A stretch of 64,000 nt of DNA from Halomonas sp. BDJS001. GTDB taxonomy: Bacteria; Pseudomonadota; Gammaproteobacteria; Pseudomonadales; Halomonadaceae. A program made the position numbers and the translations under genes. Under the pieces are notes generated by a model. The model worked only from the letters and a program-made list of their open reading frames with translations. It searched no databases and was not told where the DNA came from. This document shows positions 1 through 10,795 of the stretch, in pieces; within the stretch, counting starts at the first letter, position 1; each line of letters starts with the position of its first letter. Location of the stretch: positions 3,472,001 through 3,536,000 of the forward strand of contig NZ_CP110535.1 of NCBI RefSeq assembly GCF_026104355.1, read 5' to 3'.

Positions 1-374
1 GAGCGAACCTGCCTGTTGAGCTCGGTATCATCAATGCTCAAATTGGCATCTTTCGCCATTTGCAGTTGGATCTCTTCCATCACCATGCGTTCAAGCACCT
101 GACGCTCCAACTGGGAGCGCGGCGGAAGGTTGCCGCCCTGAGCTTGCGCCTGCTGCTCGATTTGCGCCATCCGATCATTAAGCTCGCTGCGCATAATCAC
201 ATCATCGTTAACCACTGCCACCACACTGTCTAACGCCTGACGCTGAGTGGATTGGAAGTCTTGCGCCTGAAGGGCTAGCGGGGCCAACGCAAGGCCCGCG
301 CCTACACACAGAGCGAGCAGGCTTCCAGCAGAGAGCTGTTTCATGCGGCCTAGCAGGGGCTTTCTCATTTTCAT
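1..374 (-). CDS. surA: Periplasmic chaperone / peptidyl-prolyl isomerase SurA, 5' part only
   Basis: The minus strand encodes the first ~124 residues of a SurA-like protein; the rest runs off the left edge. SurA escorts unfolded outer-membrane proteins through the periplasm to the BAM complex. The start has a basic n-region (MKMRKPLLGR), a hydrophobic stretch and an Ala-Gln-Ala-Gln cleavage-like site near residue 38. Then comes the SurA N-terminal helical domain, with the characteristic VVAVVNDDVIMRSEL segment. The gene begins 36 bases after the lptD stop on the same strand, the usual lptD-surA order. The PPIase domains are not visible, so the call rests on the N-domain and on synteny. Confidence 0.88.
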   Translation of the reverse strand, partial: MKMRKPLLGRMKQLSAGSLLALCVGAGLALAPLALQAQDFQSTQRQALDSVVAVVNDDVIMRSELNDRMAQIEQQAQAQGGNLPPRSQLERQVLERMVMEEIQLQMAKDANLSIDDTELNRQVR

Positions 375-409
375 AACAAACGTCTCTTTCATTAGCCATT
401 CTCTGGAAG

Positions 410-2863
410 TCATTTAAGGGCAGTCGGACGATAGCCAGGAATGGTCTGTTCAAAATAGCTATCCGCATCCTGGCCAACGCCGCCTAGGCCACGGAATACG
501 AAGCGTAAAAACAGCCCGCGATCATTAAAGTCATCATTAATGCGGGCAGTGTCATTGTCATCTACCCATTCGCGCCACACCAACTGCAGACCGTAACAGC
601 AGTTGTTCCACTGCACACCTGCCAACTGCTCCAGTGAGCGATCATTGGTTTGATCGTGCAGGTAGCGGCCGATCAAATCAATGTTGGTGCTGGCTTTCAA
701 AGCAAATGAGAGATCCCACTCTTCACGGCTGTAGTCGCGAAAGCCATCATCGCCCGGCAATACGCTGGGGTCGAACCCTTCGATCTCCCAACGATAGCCA
801 AGGTTCACTACATGCCCTTCGGGATGCCGATAACCGACATCAACGCTGGAGCGTTCGGTGCGTTCCCGGTGGTCATCGTAGAGCCATTCTGCGCCACTGC
901 TCCAGCGATCATTGATCTGCCAATCCAGGCGGGACACCAGCGGCGAACGATTCCGGGTAGCCTGATAACGGCTTTCTGGATTGACGCCAGGGTTGTCTTC
1001 CGGTCGATCCGGCAGCGTATCGGCATCGCCTTCGCTATCGATGCGGCGGTCGTCAAAGTAAACACTCTGGCCTACCCCGAACGAGAGCCGGTCTTGGCCG
1101 GAAGCATCTTCCAATAGACGCGACTGAATACCGTAAGAGAGTCGGTTAAGGTCGCCCACTCGGTCGGTGCCGGAAAAGCGCTGGGCTGACCAGAGCTGAT
1201 CCCAGGAAAAAGCGCGCTCGCGGCTGTCGAAGTCAGGCAGCTCGCTCTGATCGGTGCGCGGCACGTAGGCGTAGTTCAAGCGCGGTTCCAGGGTTTGGCG
1301 GTAGTCCCGCCCACCGAGTGCCAGCTCACGTTCAAAGACCAGACCGCTGTCGATGGAGGTCAGCGCAACGCTGCGACTGGGTGAATCGCTACGCTGCGTG
1401 TCGCGCTCGCCATAATCCAGCTCATAGGCGGTGTTCCATAGCTCGGTGCGCGGCTCCAGGTAGCCCCAGGGCCGCTCAAAGCGCCAGCCAACCGCAGGCA
1501 TAAGGTGCAAACGGCTACCAGTAGCCGCTTCACGCTCCGGCACGCGACGCTCATCCACGTCGCGCCAGAAATAGGTCGCGTTCGATCGCCACTGGGTGTA
1601 TAGCCCATTGTCGAACTGCCAGTTGGCATTCGCGCTTAGGCTCGGCAGTTGGTAAAAGGGTTTATCGCTATCGCTAAGCGGGTCTTCCAGGCGCTGGAAA
1701 CCCTGGGCACGGGCATCCAACTGCCAGCGCTGGCCGCGGTAATCGACCTGAGCCAAGCGCTCCATACTGGCGCGATCACTGTCGCCAAACTCACCACCGA
1801 AGTCATCGAAATAGCGTCCGTCACTGGCCGCTCCGTAGCGCAGCCGATAATTGCTGCGCCCGTTTACCCGCCCTGCATGACGGGCATCCACATACCAGCG
1901 ATCATCACCCTCGAAGCGATTTTCTCCACCGCCAGAGCCACCGTCGTCACTGTTTAAATAGCCGCCTTCAACGATGCCCGAGCTCTCCTCGAACAGGTAG
2001 CGGTACTCACCGTTCATCAACAACCCGTGGTCGCTCATCCAGCGCGGCGTAATCGTCGCATCGTGGTTAGCGGCAATATTCCAGTAAAACGGCTGAGTGT
2101 AGTCGACACCGTCCGTGGAAAAGCCGATTGATGGCGATAGCAGCCCGGTATGGCGGCGATCATCAATGGGAAAGCGCAGCCATGGCCAGTAAAAAATCGG
2201 CACATCTTTTACCTCAAGGCGCGCATGACGGGCAGTACCAAAGCCTGAGGCCTGATCCAAACGAATATCACTGCTGACAAGCTGCCAGCTATTGGCGCCC
2301 GGGTCGCAGGTGGTAAAGCTTGCGTCCTGCAGGCGATACTCGTTTTCCCCGGTCTGCTCCAGCTGACTGGCTTGACCGCGTAAATGCTGCTCGTAGAGCA
2401 CATAGTGGCTGTTGCCCAGGGTGGCCCGGTCTTCGTTTAGCCGGAGCATCGCCTGCTCGCCACGCACTAAAGCGCGCCCGTCGCGTATGGCGATATTGCC
2501 TTCAGCATCGACCTGCTGACGGTCGGCGGGTAAGAACACCCGCTCCGCCTGGACTTCCTCATTACCGCGTCGCAGTACTACATCCCCGCGTAGCAACGCC
2601 TCGCCATCGGCGGCATAATCGACGTCGCTGGCCTCTAGCGAGAGCGTTTCCGGGTTATCCTCCGCTGGCAAGCGGTAGTTGGGCATGACGTAGCGCCCGC
2701 GGCACAATTGGTTAGCCGCTTCCTCTTCCCCCCAGGGTTGCCAATCCAGCGCTTCAGCGGACATGGTTTGACCCTGAGCCACCGCCGTAAACGAGGCGCT
2801 AGCAAGCAAACTGCCCATTAGCGTATGCGCAACCGGCAAGGTGCGCGAAAATCGCTTGCCCAT
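410..2863 (-). CDS. lptD: LPS-assembly outer-membrane protein LptD
   Basis: LptD is the outer-membrane beta-barrel that, with the lipoprotein LptE, inserts lipopolysaccharide into the outer leaflet. I chose the ATG at 2863 because AAGGA lies about 7 bases upstream; an in-frame ATG six codons earlier lacks a good ribosome site. The product is ~817 residues. A signal peptide ends near VAQG, an OstA/LptA-like periplasmic domain covers about residues 50-180, and a long barrel domain rich in aromatic and Asp/Arg residues follows. The four conserved disulfide cysteines are present: one in QLCRG, one in TTCDPG and the adjacent pair in NNCCYG. It is divergent from amgK and followed by surA. Confidence 0.95.
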   Translation of the reverse strand: MGKRFSRTLPVAHTLMGSLLASASFTAVAQGQTMSAEALDWQPWGEEEAANQLCRGRYVMPNYRLPAEDNPETLSLEASDVDYAADGEALLRGDVVLRRGNEEVQAERVFLPADRQQVDAEGNIAIRDGRALVRGEQAMLRLNEDRATLGNSHYVLYEQHLRGQASQLEQTGENEYRLQDASFTTCDPGANSWQLVSSDIRLDQASGFGTARHARLEVKDVPIFYWPWLRFPIDDRRHTGLLSPSIGFSTDGVDYTQPFYWNIAANHDATITPRWMSDHGLLMNGEYRYLFEESSGIVEGGYLNSDDGGSGGGENRFEGDDRWYVDARHAGRVNGRSNYRLRYGAASDGRYFDDFGGEFGDSDRASMERLAQVDYRGQRWQLDARAQGFQRLEDPLSDSDKPFYQLPSLSANANWQFDNGLYTQWRSNATYFWRDVDERRVPEREAATGSRLHLMPAVGWRFERPWGYLEPRTELWNTAYELDYGERDTQRSDSPSRSVALTSIDSGLVFERELALGGRDYRQTLEPRLNYAYVPRTDQSELPDFDSRERAFSWDQLWSAQRFSGTDRVGDLNRLSYGIQSRLLEDASGQDRLSFGVGQSVYFDDRRIDSEGDADTLPDRPEDNPGVNPESRYQATRNRSPLVSRLDWQINDRWSSGAEWLYDDHRERTERSSVDVGYRHPEGHVVNLGYRWEIEGFDPSVLPGDDGFRDYSREEWDLSFALKASTNIDLIGRYLHDQTNDRSLEQLAGVQWNNCCYGLQLVWREWVDDNDTARINDDFNDRGLFLRFVFRGLGGVGQDADSYFEQTIPGYRPTALK

Positions 2864-2933
2864 GTTCGTTATCCTTGGCATCCAGAATCGGTATTATACA
2901 GCCCGCATGATGCCCGACCAGCAAGGAGCTTGC

Positions 2934-4606
<1,673 letters not shown>

Positions 4607-4609
4607 CCT

Positions 4610-5032
4610 ATGCATCCGCACTTTTTACGCCAAGCAATCGCTGATACGCCCCGGGTGGCGGTCTACGGTACGCTGAAACAAGGCTTCAACAATGCTCACT
4701 GGCTAAAGGGTGCCACGCTGCTGGGGAGCGACGTCACCTCAGCGCTCACGCTCTACGATATCGGCCCCTACCCCGGCGCTAAATGGCAGCCGTCAAAAGG
4801 GGTCATGATAGAGGTGTATGAGATAAGCATCGATCAACTGGCCCAGTTAGACCGGCTAGAGGATTATCGTGTCAACGCCCCGGCCACGGGGGAGTATGAC
4901 CGCCAGCAGATAACCACCTGTTTTGGTCTCGCCTGGATCTATCTTTACAATCCCAGTGTGGCAGGCAAAACAGCCATTTATGAGGGAGGCTGGTACATGC
5001 CGAGCATTAGTAATGTTCAACATCAACGTTGA
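4610..5032 (+). CDS. Gamma-glutamylcyclotransferase-like (AIG2/YtfP family) protein
   Basis: This 140-residue protein carries the family signature VYGTLKQG near residue 20 and LDRLEDY near residue 84, where the Glu matches the catalytic acid of GGCT-fold enzymes. Family members cyclise gamma-glutamyl groups to 5-oxoproline, but many bacterial members have no proven substrate. It follows murU after three bases, so it is probably in the amgK-murU transcript. That leaves open a role on gamma-linked amino acids released from peptidoglycan peptides, which is inference only. Its 3' end lies 71 bases before the osmC start. Confidence 0.75.
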   Translation: MHPHFLRQAIADTPRVAVYGTLKQGFNNAHWLKGATLLGSDVTSALTLYDIGPYPGAKWQPSKGVMIEVYEISIDQLAQLDRLEDYRVNAPATGEYDRQQITTCFGLAWIYLYNPSVAGKTAIYEGGWYMPSISNVQHQR

Positions 5033-5103
5033 GAAGAGGCGCGCAGGCCAAGAAATGTTATGCTGCGCGACTTACCTTTCGTCGCCTAGATGAGGAGAGC
5101 CGC

Positions 5104-5532
5104 GTGAAAGCACGGGTAAAATGGACAGAAGGCCGCCAATTCGTGGCGGAATCCGGTAGCGGGCACAGCGTTGTGATCGACGGCCCGCCCGACCATGGCG
5201 GCCGCAACACAGGGCCTCGCCCTATGGAAATGCTGCTGATGGGCATGGGCAGCTGCACCGCTTTTGATATCCTGAATATTCTTGATAAAGCCCGCGCTGA
5301 TGTAACTGACTGCGTCGCTGAGTTGGATGCCGAACGCGCCGATGAAGTGCCCGCCGTCTTTACCAAGATCCACGTCCATTTCGTGGTAACCGGGCGCGCG
5401 CTGAAAGAGAAGCAGGTGGCCCGTGCGGTTGAGCTCTCCGCGGAAAAGTACTGCAGTGCATCGATCATGCTGGTTAACGGCGGCGTTAAGATCACCCATT
5501 CCTTTGAGATTATGGAGGAGGCTCGGACGTGA
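5104..5532 (+). CDS. OsmC family protein (YhfA-like)
   Basis: OsmC/Ohr proteins are small thiol-dependent peroxidases or redox proteins. The 142-residue reading starts at GTG 5104, preceded by GAGGAG at the right distance; an upstream extension has no ribosome site. The motif MGSCTAFDI near residue 57 contains the first conserved Cys and [11 protein letters not shown] contains the second, matching the OsmC two-cysteine layout. The strand pattern fits the YhfA subgroup rather than Ohr. The stop overlaps the speD GTG start (GTGA), so the two are translationally coupled. The physiological substrate cannot be read from sequence. Confidence 0.87.
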   Translation: MKARVKWTEGRQFVAESGSGHSVVIDGPPDHGGRNTGPRPMEMLLMGMGSCTAFDILNILDKARADVTDCVAELDAERADEVPAVFTKIHVHFVVTGRALKEKQVARAVELSAEKYCSASIMLVNGGVKITHSFEIMEEART

Positions 5533-6323
5533 CAGACAATCTCCGACTCCACGGGTTTAATAACCTGACCAGCTCGCTGAGCTTTAATATTTATGACATC
5601 TGCTATGCCAAAACCGAAGAGCAAACAGCGGCTTACATCGACTATATCGATGAGCTCTATAATGCTGAGCGTCTGACGCAGATTCTTAAAGACGTCACCA
5701 ACATCATCGGCGCCCATGTTCTCAATATCGCCCGCCAGGATTATGAACCCCACGGCGCTAGCGTGACGATTTTGATTGCCGAGCATGAGCTTGACGAGGC
5801 GGCACCTGAGCAGATTAAGCCAGGCCCCGGCCCGCTACCGGAAACAGTGGTTGGACACCTGGATAAAAGCCACGTTACCGTGCACAGCTACCCCGAGTCG
5901 CACCCCGACAACGGTATCAGCACCTTCCGCCTAGATATCGATGTCTCCACCTGTGGTCATATCAGCCCGTTAAAAGCGCTGAACTACCTGATTCACAGTT
6001 TTGACTCTGACATCGTCACAATGGATTACCGGGTACGCGGCTTTACCCGCGACGTAGATGGTAAGAAACTGTTTATCGATCACGGTATTACCTCCATTCA
6101 AGACTACCTAGCTGAAGACACCAAGAATGCGTACCAGATGATGGACGTCAACGTGTATCAGGAAAACATGTTCCACACCAAGATGTTGCTCAAAGACTTC
6201 GAACTGGATAACTACCTGTTCGGCACATCGCGTCGCGACATTACCTTTGAAGAAGCACGGGATATCGAGGGCCGTCTGCGTAAAGAGATGCTGGAGATTT
6301 TCTACTCCCGCAATCTGGATTAA
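5529..6323 (+). CDS. speD: S-adenosylmethionine decarboxylase proenzyme SpeD
   Basis: SpeD decarboxylates S-adenosylmethionine to supply aminopropyl groups for spermidine. The 264-residue length and collinearity match the Escherichia-type enzyme. The self-cleavage site that creates the pyruvoyl group is visible as LDKSH, with cleavage expected between Lys113 and Ser114. [15 protein letters not shown] lies downstream. The GTG start overlaps the osmC stop and has a strong GGAGGAGG ribosome site. No speE is seen in the window, so spermidine synthase must be elsewhere or absent. A strong intrinsic terminator follows. Confidence 0.95.
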   Translation: MTDNLRLHGFNNLTSSLSFNIYDICYAKTEEQTAAYIDYIDELYNAERLTQILKDVTNIIGAHVLNIARQDYEPHGASVTILIAEHELDEAAPEQIKPGPGPLPETVVGHLDKSHVTVHSYPESHPDNGISTFRLDIDVSTCGHISPLKALNYLIHSFDSDIVTMDYRVRGFTRDVDGKKLFIDHGITSIQDYLAEDTKNAYQMMDVNVYQENMFHTKMLLKDFELDNYLFGTSRRDITFEEARDIEGRLRKEMLEIFYSRNLD

Positions 6324-6355
6324 GCCCTCACATGGATTCAACGCAGCACCAGAAC

Positions 6356-6389
6356 ACCAAAAAGCCAGCTAGCGCTGGCTTTTTTTTTT
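6356..6389. terminator. Bidirectional intrinsic terminator between speD and lpxL
   Basis: A perfect 7-base stem AGCCAGC/GCTGGCT with a TAGC loop is extended by A/T pairs and followed by nine T on the plus strand. The upstream A run gives a T run on the other strand as well. It lies between the convergent 3' ends of speD and lpxL. Confidence 0.9.
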
Positions 6390-6404
6390 GACGATTATGT
6401 GTGA

Positions 6405-7319
6405 TTAATAAACGCTTGGCTCGCCTTCAGGACGGGTCTTAAAGCGCCGGTGCAACCAGAGGTATTGCTCTGGGTGCTTGCGAATGGCCAGCTCAATAAA
6501 CTGATTGATCCGTGTGGCATCGGCTACTTCGTCATTGCTCGGAAAGCCTTCCAAAGCAGGCAGGCTTTCAATCGTATAGGTCGCATTATCCGGGTTGCGA
6601 TGGAACATCATCGGCACTACCGGCGCGCCTGTCATTCGCGCAAGCTTGGCCGTCAAACGAATAGAGGCTGCCGGCTGCCCAAATAGGGGTGCAAACACAC
6701 TCACATCACGGCCAAAATCCTGGTCTGGTGAATACCAAACCATACGTCCCGCTTTTAGCTGTCGCACCACACCGCGCAGATCATGACGGTCAATCGCCTG
6801 ACCAAAAATGCGTCTACGGGCCCGGGTCATAAAGCGCTCAAACAGCGGGTTGTTATGGGGGCGATAAACGACATCGGCAGAAAAAAACAGTGAGTGCAGG
6901 GCACCGCCCAAGTCAAGCGTCGAAAAGTGAATACCGACAATAATCACACCTTTACCCTTAGCCTCCGCACGGGCCATATGCTCTTCGCCGATATAGGTGA
7001 CCCGGTGGCGCAGAGGCTCACTATCCCGACACCAACCCGTGGCGGTTTCAATCAGGCCAATGCCATTGGCAATAAAAGTGTCTTTGACCAGCTGTCGCTG
7101 CTGTTCAGGGCTTTTTTCGGGGAAACAGAGCGCGATATTGGTTTCGGTAATATGCCGACGACGCTTGGCAAAGCGCCAGGCAAGTAGGCCAAGCCCTTTG
7201 CCGATGGCCATTTTTAACCGCCAGGGCAGCCAGGCAGCGATATACATGGCACCAATCGCCAGCCATGTGGGCCAGTATCGCGGGTGGGCGAACGAGCGCG
7301 GGTAACGTGATTTCGACAT
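6405..7319 (-). CDS. lpxL: Lipid A biosynthesis lauroyl acyltransferase (LpxL/HtrB family)
   Basis: This 304-residue inner-membrane enzyme transfers a secondary acyl chain to Kdo-lipid IVA or a related precursor. It has an N-terminal membrane anchor (about residues 18-35) and the acyltransferase catalytic HX4D motif at His131-Asp136 within GIHFSTLDLGG. PDQDFGRD and the C-terminal LWLHRRFKTRPEGE are typical of the family. LpxL and LpxM paralogues are hard to separate by eye, so the acyl specificity is not certain. It starts 12 bases after the alr stop and is likely cotranscribed with it. Confidence 0.87.
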   Translation of the reverse strand: MSKSRYPRSFAHPRYWPTWLAIGAMYIAAWLPWRLKMAIGKGLGLLAWRFAKRRRHITETNIALCFPEKSPEQQRQLVKDTFIANGIGLIETATGWCRDSEPLRHRVTYIGEEHMARAEAKGKGVIIVGIHFSTLDLGGALHSLFFSADVVYRPHNNPLFERFMTRARRRIFGQAIDRHDLRGVVRQLKAGRMVWYSPDQDFGRDVSVFAPLFGQPAASIRLTAKLARMTGAPVVPMMFHRNPDNATYTIESLPALEGFPSNDEVADATRINQFIELAIRKHPEQYLWLHRRFKTRPEGEPSVY

Positions 7320-7331
7320 GCAAACAACCGT

Positions 7332-8432
7332 TTAAGCAAAACGCCCATAATAACGCCGCGGCGCCCGGGGCAGTACCCCTGTGAGCAACGTATAGCTGAT
7401 GGTATCGCAATAGCGGGCCACTTCATCCACTGACAGCACCTCGCCGTTGCTGGCTCTGCCCCAGAGGACGACCTCGCTGCCGATCGCGACATCAGGCACA
7501 TCCGTCACGTCAATGGTCAACATATCCATGGAAACTTTACCGGCAATGGCGCAGCGTTGGCCGTTGACCAGTACCGGCGTACCATCGCGGGCATGACGGT
7601 CGTAGCCATCGCCATAGCCACAGGCAACCACAGCAATGCGTGAACGCCGCGGTGCACGCCAGCGACCGCTGTAGCCCACGGGCTCCCCCTCTTCCAGCTC
7701 ACGCAAGGCAATGATTTCCGAGCGTAGCGTCATCACCGGTTGCAGTTGCTGGGTGATGTCGTTGGCCTCTTCCAGGGGATCACTGCCGTAGAGCATGACC
7801 CCTGGCCGGTTCCAATCGCCGTGGGCCACTGGCCACGCTAGGGTGGCGGGTGAGTTGGCCAGGCACAGCGGGGCTGCCAGCTCACTGGCAAGCCCTTGCA
7901 GCCGGGCCATTTGCTGCTTGAAGTAGCCGTCATCACGGGAATCGGCGCTGGCAAAGTGGCTCATGAGATGGAGCGAAGCCACACTCGGCGCGGCGCTAAG
8001 CTGACGCCAGATGGCGGCGGCCTCGTCGATAGCAAAACCGAGGCGGTGCATGCCGGAGTCAACTTTTAACCAGACGGGTATAGGCGCCTGCGGTGAGGCG
8101 TCCAACAGGGCATCGACCTGCCACTGACTATGCACCGCAATCCAAAAACCGTGGGAGTCCACCAACATCAGCTCGTCGGCGCTAAAGATGCCTTCCAGCA
8201 GGATAATGGGTTGGGTAATGCCGCCCTCACGCAGGGTAATCGCCTCTTCAATGCAGGCGACGGCAAACGCCGGTGCTAAGCTCTCCAGCGCCTGAGCGCA
8301 GGCCAGCGCACCATGCCCATACCCATCGGCTTTGATCACTGCCACTGAGCGGCTTTGGGGCGCGCAACGGCACGCCAATTGATAGTTGTGACGCAGCGCG
8401 TCCAGGTCAATATCAGCCACAAGGGGGCGCAT
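7332..8432 (-). CDS. alr: Alanine racemase
   Basis: A PLP-dependent racemase of 366 residues making D-alanine for peptidoglycan. The cofactor lysine is Lys34 in AVIKADGYGHG. The catalytic tyrosine lies in GYSGRW near residue 250, and the N-terminal TIM-barrel plus C-terminal beta domain are complete. I prefer ATG 8432 with AGGTGAG upstream over a GTG four codons earlier. It is first in a two-gene unit with lpxL, and the rpoS terminator just upstream isolates it. Whether it is the biosynthetic (alr) or catabolic (dadX) paralogue cannot be decided here; no D-amino acid dehydrogenase is adjacent. Confidence 0.93.
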   Translation of the reverse strand: MRPLVADIDLDALRHNYQLACRCAPQSRSVAVIKADGYGHGALACAQALESLAPAFAVACIEEAITLREGGITQPIILLEGIFSADELMLVDSHGFWIAVHSQWQVDALLDASPQAPIPVWLKVDSGMHRLGFAIDEAAAIWRQLSAAPSVASLHLMSHFASADSRDDGYFKQQMARLQGLASELAAPLCLANSPATLAWPVAHGDWNRPGVMLYGSDPLEEANDITQQLQPVMTLRSEIIALRELEEGEPVGYSGRWRAPRRSRIAVVACGYGDGYDRHARDGTPVLVNGQRCAIAGKVSMDMLTIDVTDVPDVAIGSEVVLWGRASNGEVLSVDEVARYCDTISYTLLTGVLPRAPRRYYGRFA

Positions 8433-8486
8433 GTGCTTTCTCACCTACTGATTTAGCAACAAAAGCTTATTAATAAACATTTCTGC

Positions 8487-8529
8487 AATAAAAAGCCGGG
8501 TAAGCGCTCAATGTCACTCGCCCGGCTTA
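8487..8529 (-). terminator. Intrinsic terminator downstream of rpoS
   Basis: Read on the minus strand, AGCCGGG and CCCGGCT form a 7-base stem with a ~20-base loop followed by TTTTTATT. It lies 37 bases past the rpoS stop and upstream of alr, so it ends the nlpD-rpoS transcript. Confidence 0.8.
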
Positions 8530-8565
8530 GAGGGGAGGCGCAAGTTACCTGCACCGAAGAATCAC

Positions 8566-9537
8566 TCAGGTTTCAAACAGCGCCTCTAAAGAAAGGCCCT
8601 GTTTTTCCAGTGCACGGCGCAGCTTCTTGAGCGCTTCGACCTGGATCTGGCGCACCCGCTCGCGGGTTAAACCAATTTCGGCGCCCACTTCTTCGAGGGT
8701 GGCCGACTCATGGCCGCGTAAGCCAAAACGGCGCACCACCACTTCGCGCTGTTTTTCACTCAGCTCGTCCAGCCATAGATCCACATGCTCTTTGACGTCA
8801 CCATCCACCAAGCGTGCTTCAGGGCCCTGCACTTCATCATCCGCCAGCGTATCGATCAGTGGCTTATCGCTCTCGCCCCCCATGGGGTAATCCACCGACG
8901 ACACCCGCTCATTAAGTCCGAGCATCTTTTTGACCACATCGACCGGCTTATCCAGATGGTCGGCGATCTCTTCAGCGGTGGCTTCGTGATCAAATTTTTG
9001 GGTTAATTCCCGCGCCGCACGCAGGTAAATATTCAACTCTTTGACCACATGGATCGGCAAGCGGATGGTGCGCGTTTGATTCATCAGCGCCCGTTCGATG
9101 GTTTGACGAATCCACCAGGTCGCGTAGGTCGAGAAACGGAAGCCCCGTTCGGGGTCGAACTTCTCCACCGCGCGAATCAAGCCTAAATTGCCCTCTTCGA
9201 TCAAATCCAGCAGCGTCAAGCCCCGGTTCAGGTAGCGACGGGCAATCTTTACCACCAGCCGCAGGTTGGATTCAATCATCCGCGAGCGCCCCAAGGGGTC
9301 ACCCTTACGGGCCAAGCGACCGTAATAGACTTCTTCTTCTGGCGTTAACAGTGGCGAAAAGCCGATTTCGTTGAGGTAGATTTGCGTCGCATCCAAGCTT
9401 TGGGTCGATTGACGATCCTCGCGCCCTAGTGCCTTTTCGAAAGCGTCTTCTTCTACCGTGACATCATCAGTATCATCAAGCGCCTCCTCAGCAGCATCCA
9501 GGTCAACCTCCTGTAGATCTTTCTCCAACATACTCAT
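8566..9537 (-). CDS. rpoS: RNA polymerase sigma factor RpoS
   Basis: Stationary-phase and general-stress sigma factor of 323 residues. All regions are visible: region 1.2 ([17 protein letters not shown]), region 2 with [20 protein letters not shown] and [16 protein letters not shown], region 3, and region 4 ending in [18 protein letters not shown]. The acidic N-terminus (about residues 1-45) is typical of RpoS and differs from the long RpoD region 1.1. ATG 9537 was chosen for the AAGG just upstream; an earlier in-frame codon 11 residues upstream is weaker. nlpD lies upstream, and in relatives a major rpoS promoter sits inside nlpD; I cannot place it here by eye. Confidence 0.97.
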   Translation of the reverse strand: MSMLEKDLQEVDLDAAEEALDDTDDVTVEEDAFEKALGREDRQSTQSLDATQIYLNEIGFSPLLTPEEEVYYGRLARKGDPLGRSRMIESNLRLVVKIARRYLNRGLTLLDLIEEGNLGLIRAVEKFDPERGFRFSTYATWWIRQTIERALMNQTRTIRLPIHVVKELNIYLRAARELTQKFDHEATAEEIADHLDKPVDVVKKMLGLNERVSSVDYPMGGESDKPLIDTLADDEVQGPEARLVDGDVKEHVDLWLDELSEKQREVVVRRFGLRGHESATLEEVGAEIGLTRERVRQIQVEALKKLRRALEKQGLSLEALFET

Positions 9538-9700
9538 GGCCTTACCCCTCGTTTGTCGCCTACCCGCCATTTAGAAAGTCAAAGGGGTGCGTTCAAGGAC
9601 GCACACCATATTGTTATGTGACAATTGTTATATGACGCTCGAATGCAGCGATTCGGGCAACGAAGTCATACGCTGACGGCTCACCCTCCCTGTGAGGACA

Positions 9701-10789
9701 TTAGCGGGAAGGCAGAAAATCCATGGGATCTTGCGGCTGCCCATCACGGCGAACCTCAAAGTGTAATCTGACGTTTTCTGCATCGCTATCCCCCATTGTG
9801 GCAATCACCTCGCCGGCCTCGACCACATCATTTTCACTGACCCGTAAGCTGTCATTATGCGCATACGCACTCAGGAATTGATCGTTGTGCTTGAGTAGGA
9901 TGAGGTTGCCATACCCCCTGACACCACTGCCCGCATAGACCACGATGCCGGGGCCTGCCGCTTTTACAGGTTGCCCCTTTTCACCGGCGATATCAATCCC
10001 AGCGGTGATGCTATTACCCTGACCAAATTCTCCGACTACATTGCCATCAGCAGGCCACTGCCAGGCGATGTTTTCAGCGGGCGTATAGGTGCGCGAAGAG
10101 CGGTCTACGCTGGCGTTTTGAGCAGGAGCGGAGGCTTCAGGCTGGGGTTCGGGTTCAGACGCTGGCTGCGGTTCTGGCGCTTGCGCTGGTTCTGGTTCTG
10201 GTTCTGGTTCAGGCTGTGGCGCAGACTGCTCGGCGGGTTCGGGCTCTGGGTCAGCCGCGGCGACCACTTCAGGCTGGGGCGTTGACGAAGGGTTATTGGC
10301 GGACTCGGCTACTTGCTCTGCGGCATCTACGGCCTCTCGCTCAGCCGTAAGGCGCCGATTACGCTCAATCGCCGACTCATCGGGCAGCAACCAATCCAAC
10401 TCTTGATCATCACGCGCCACGGAGGCCGTCTGCGGGCTCAACCCGGTCGCCACGGCGCCTCCGCCGCGGGAGGTATTTGCAGCGGGCTGGTTACTGTCCG
10501 CTGATGAGGCGCCTTCGCGCAGGGCAATGGTTTGCCCTGGCCGGATTTGGTAAGGCGGGCTAATGTTATTCATTGCCGCGAGCTGGCGATAATCCAAATT
10601 GTGCTGCCACGCAATGCCATACAGGGTATCGCCAGCTTTAACCGTATATTGGGGTGAGTTTTCCACCGCCTGGCGTGCCTGACTTAAATCCCGCACCTGG
10701 GGGCTTCCGCCTTGCTGGCTGGCACAGCCAGCGATTGCTAGTGCCAGCGCCGACATCATTAGTGCTTTAGGTAGATAACCTTTACGCAT
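9701..10789 (-). CDS. nlpD: Lipoprotein NlpD, amidase activator (LysM plus degenerate M23)
   Basis: NlpD activates the periplasmic amidase AmiC during septal peptidoglycan splitting. The 362-residue protein has a lipobox (LAIAGC, Cys22), a LysM domain at about 47-92 (YTVKAGDTLYGIAW), and a long Pro/Glu/Gln-rich linker at about 165-225. An M23 (LytM) domain follows to the C-terminus. The first zinc-ligand His of active M23 enzymes is replaced (GIDIAG), as in known NlpD, so it is an activator rather than a peptidase. A GGTTCT hexanucleotide repeat encodes the Glu-Pro part of the linker. It lies between the DUF368 gene and rpoS. Confidence 0.95.
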   Translation of the reverse strand: MRKGYLPKALMMSALALAIAGCASQQGGSPQVRDLSQARQAVENSPQYTVKAGDTLYGIAWQHNLDYRQLAAMNNISPPYQIRPGQTIALREGASSADSNQPAANTSRGGGAVATGLSPQTASVARDDQELDWLLPDESAIERNRRLTAEREAVDAAEQVAESANNPSSTPQPEVVAAADPEPEPAEQSAPQPEPEPEPEPAQAPEPQPASEPEPQPEASAPAQNASVDRSSRTYTPAENIAWQWPADGNVVGEFGQGNSITAGIDIAGEKGQPVKAAGPGIVVYAGSGVRGYGNLILLKHNDQFLSAYAHNDSLRVSENDVVEAGEVIATMGDSDAENVRLHFEVRRDGQPQDPMDFLPSR

Positions 10790-10795
10790 ATAAAC

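Noticed and set aside
5058..5786. 242-codon open frame on the minus strand over osmC and speD
   Set aside because: It is antisense to two well-identified genes, spans their junction, has no ribosome site or recognisable domain, and its composition reflects the opposite strand.
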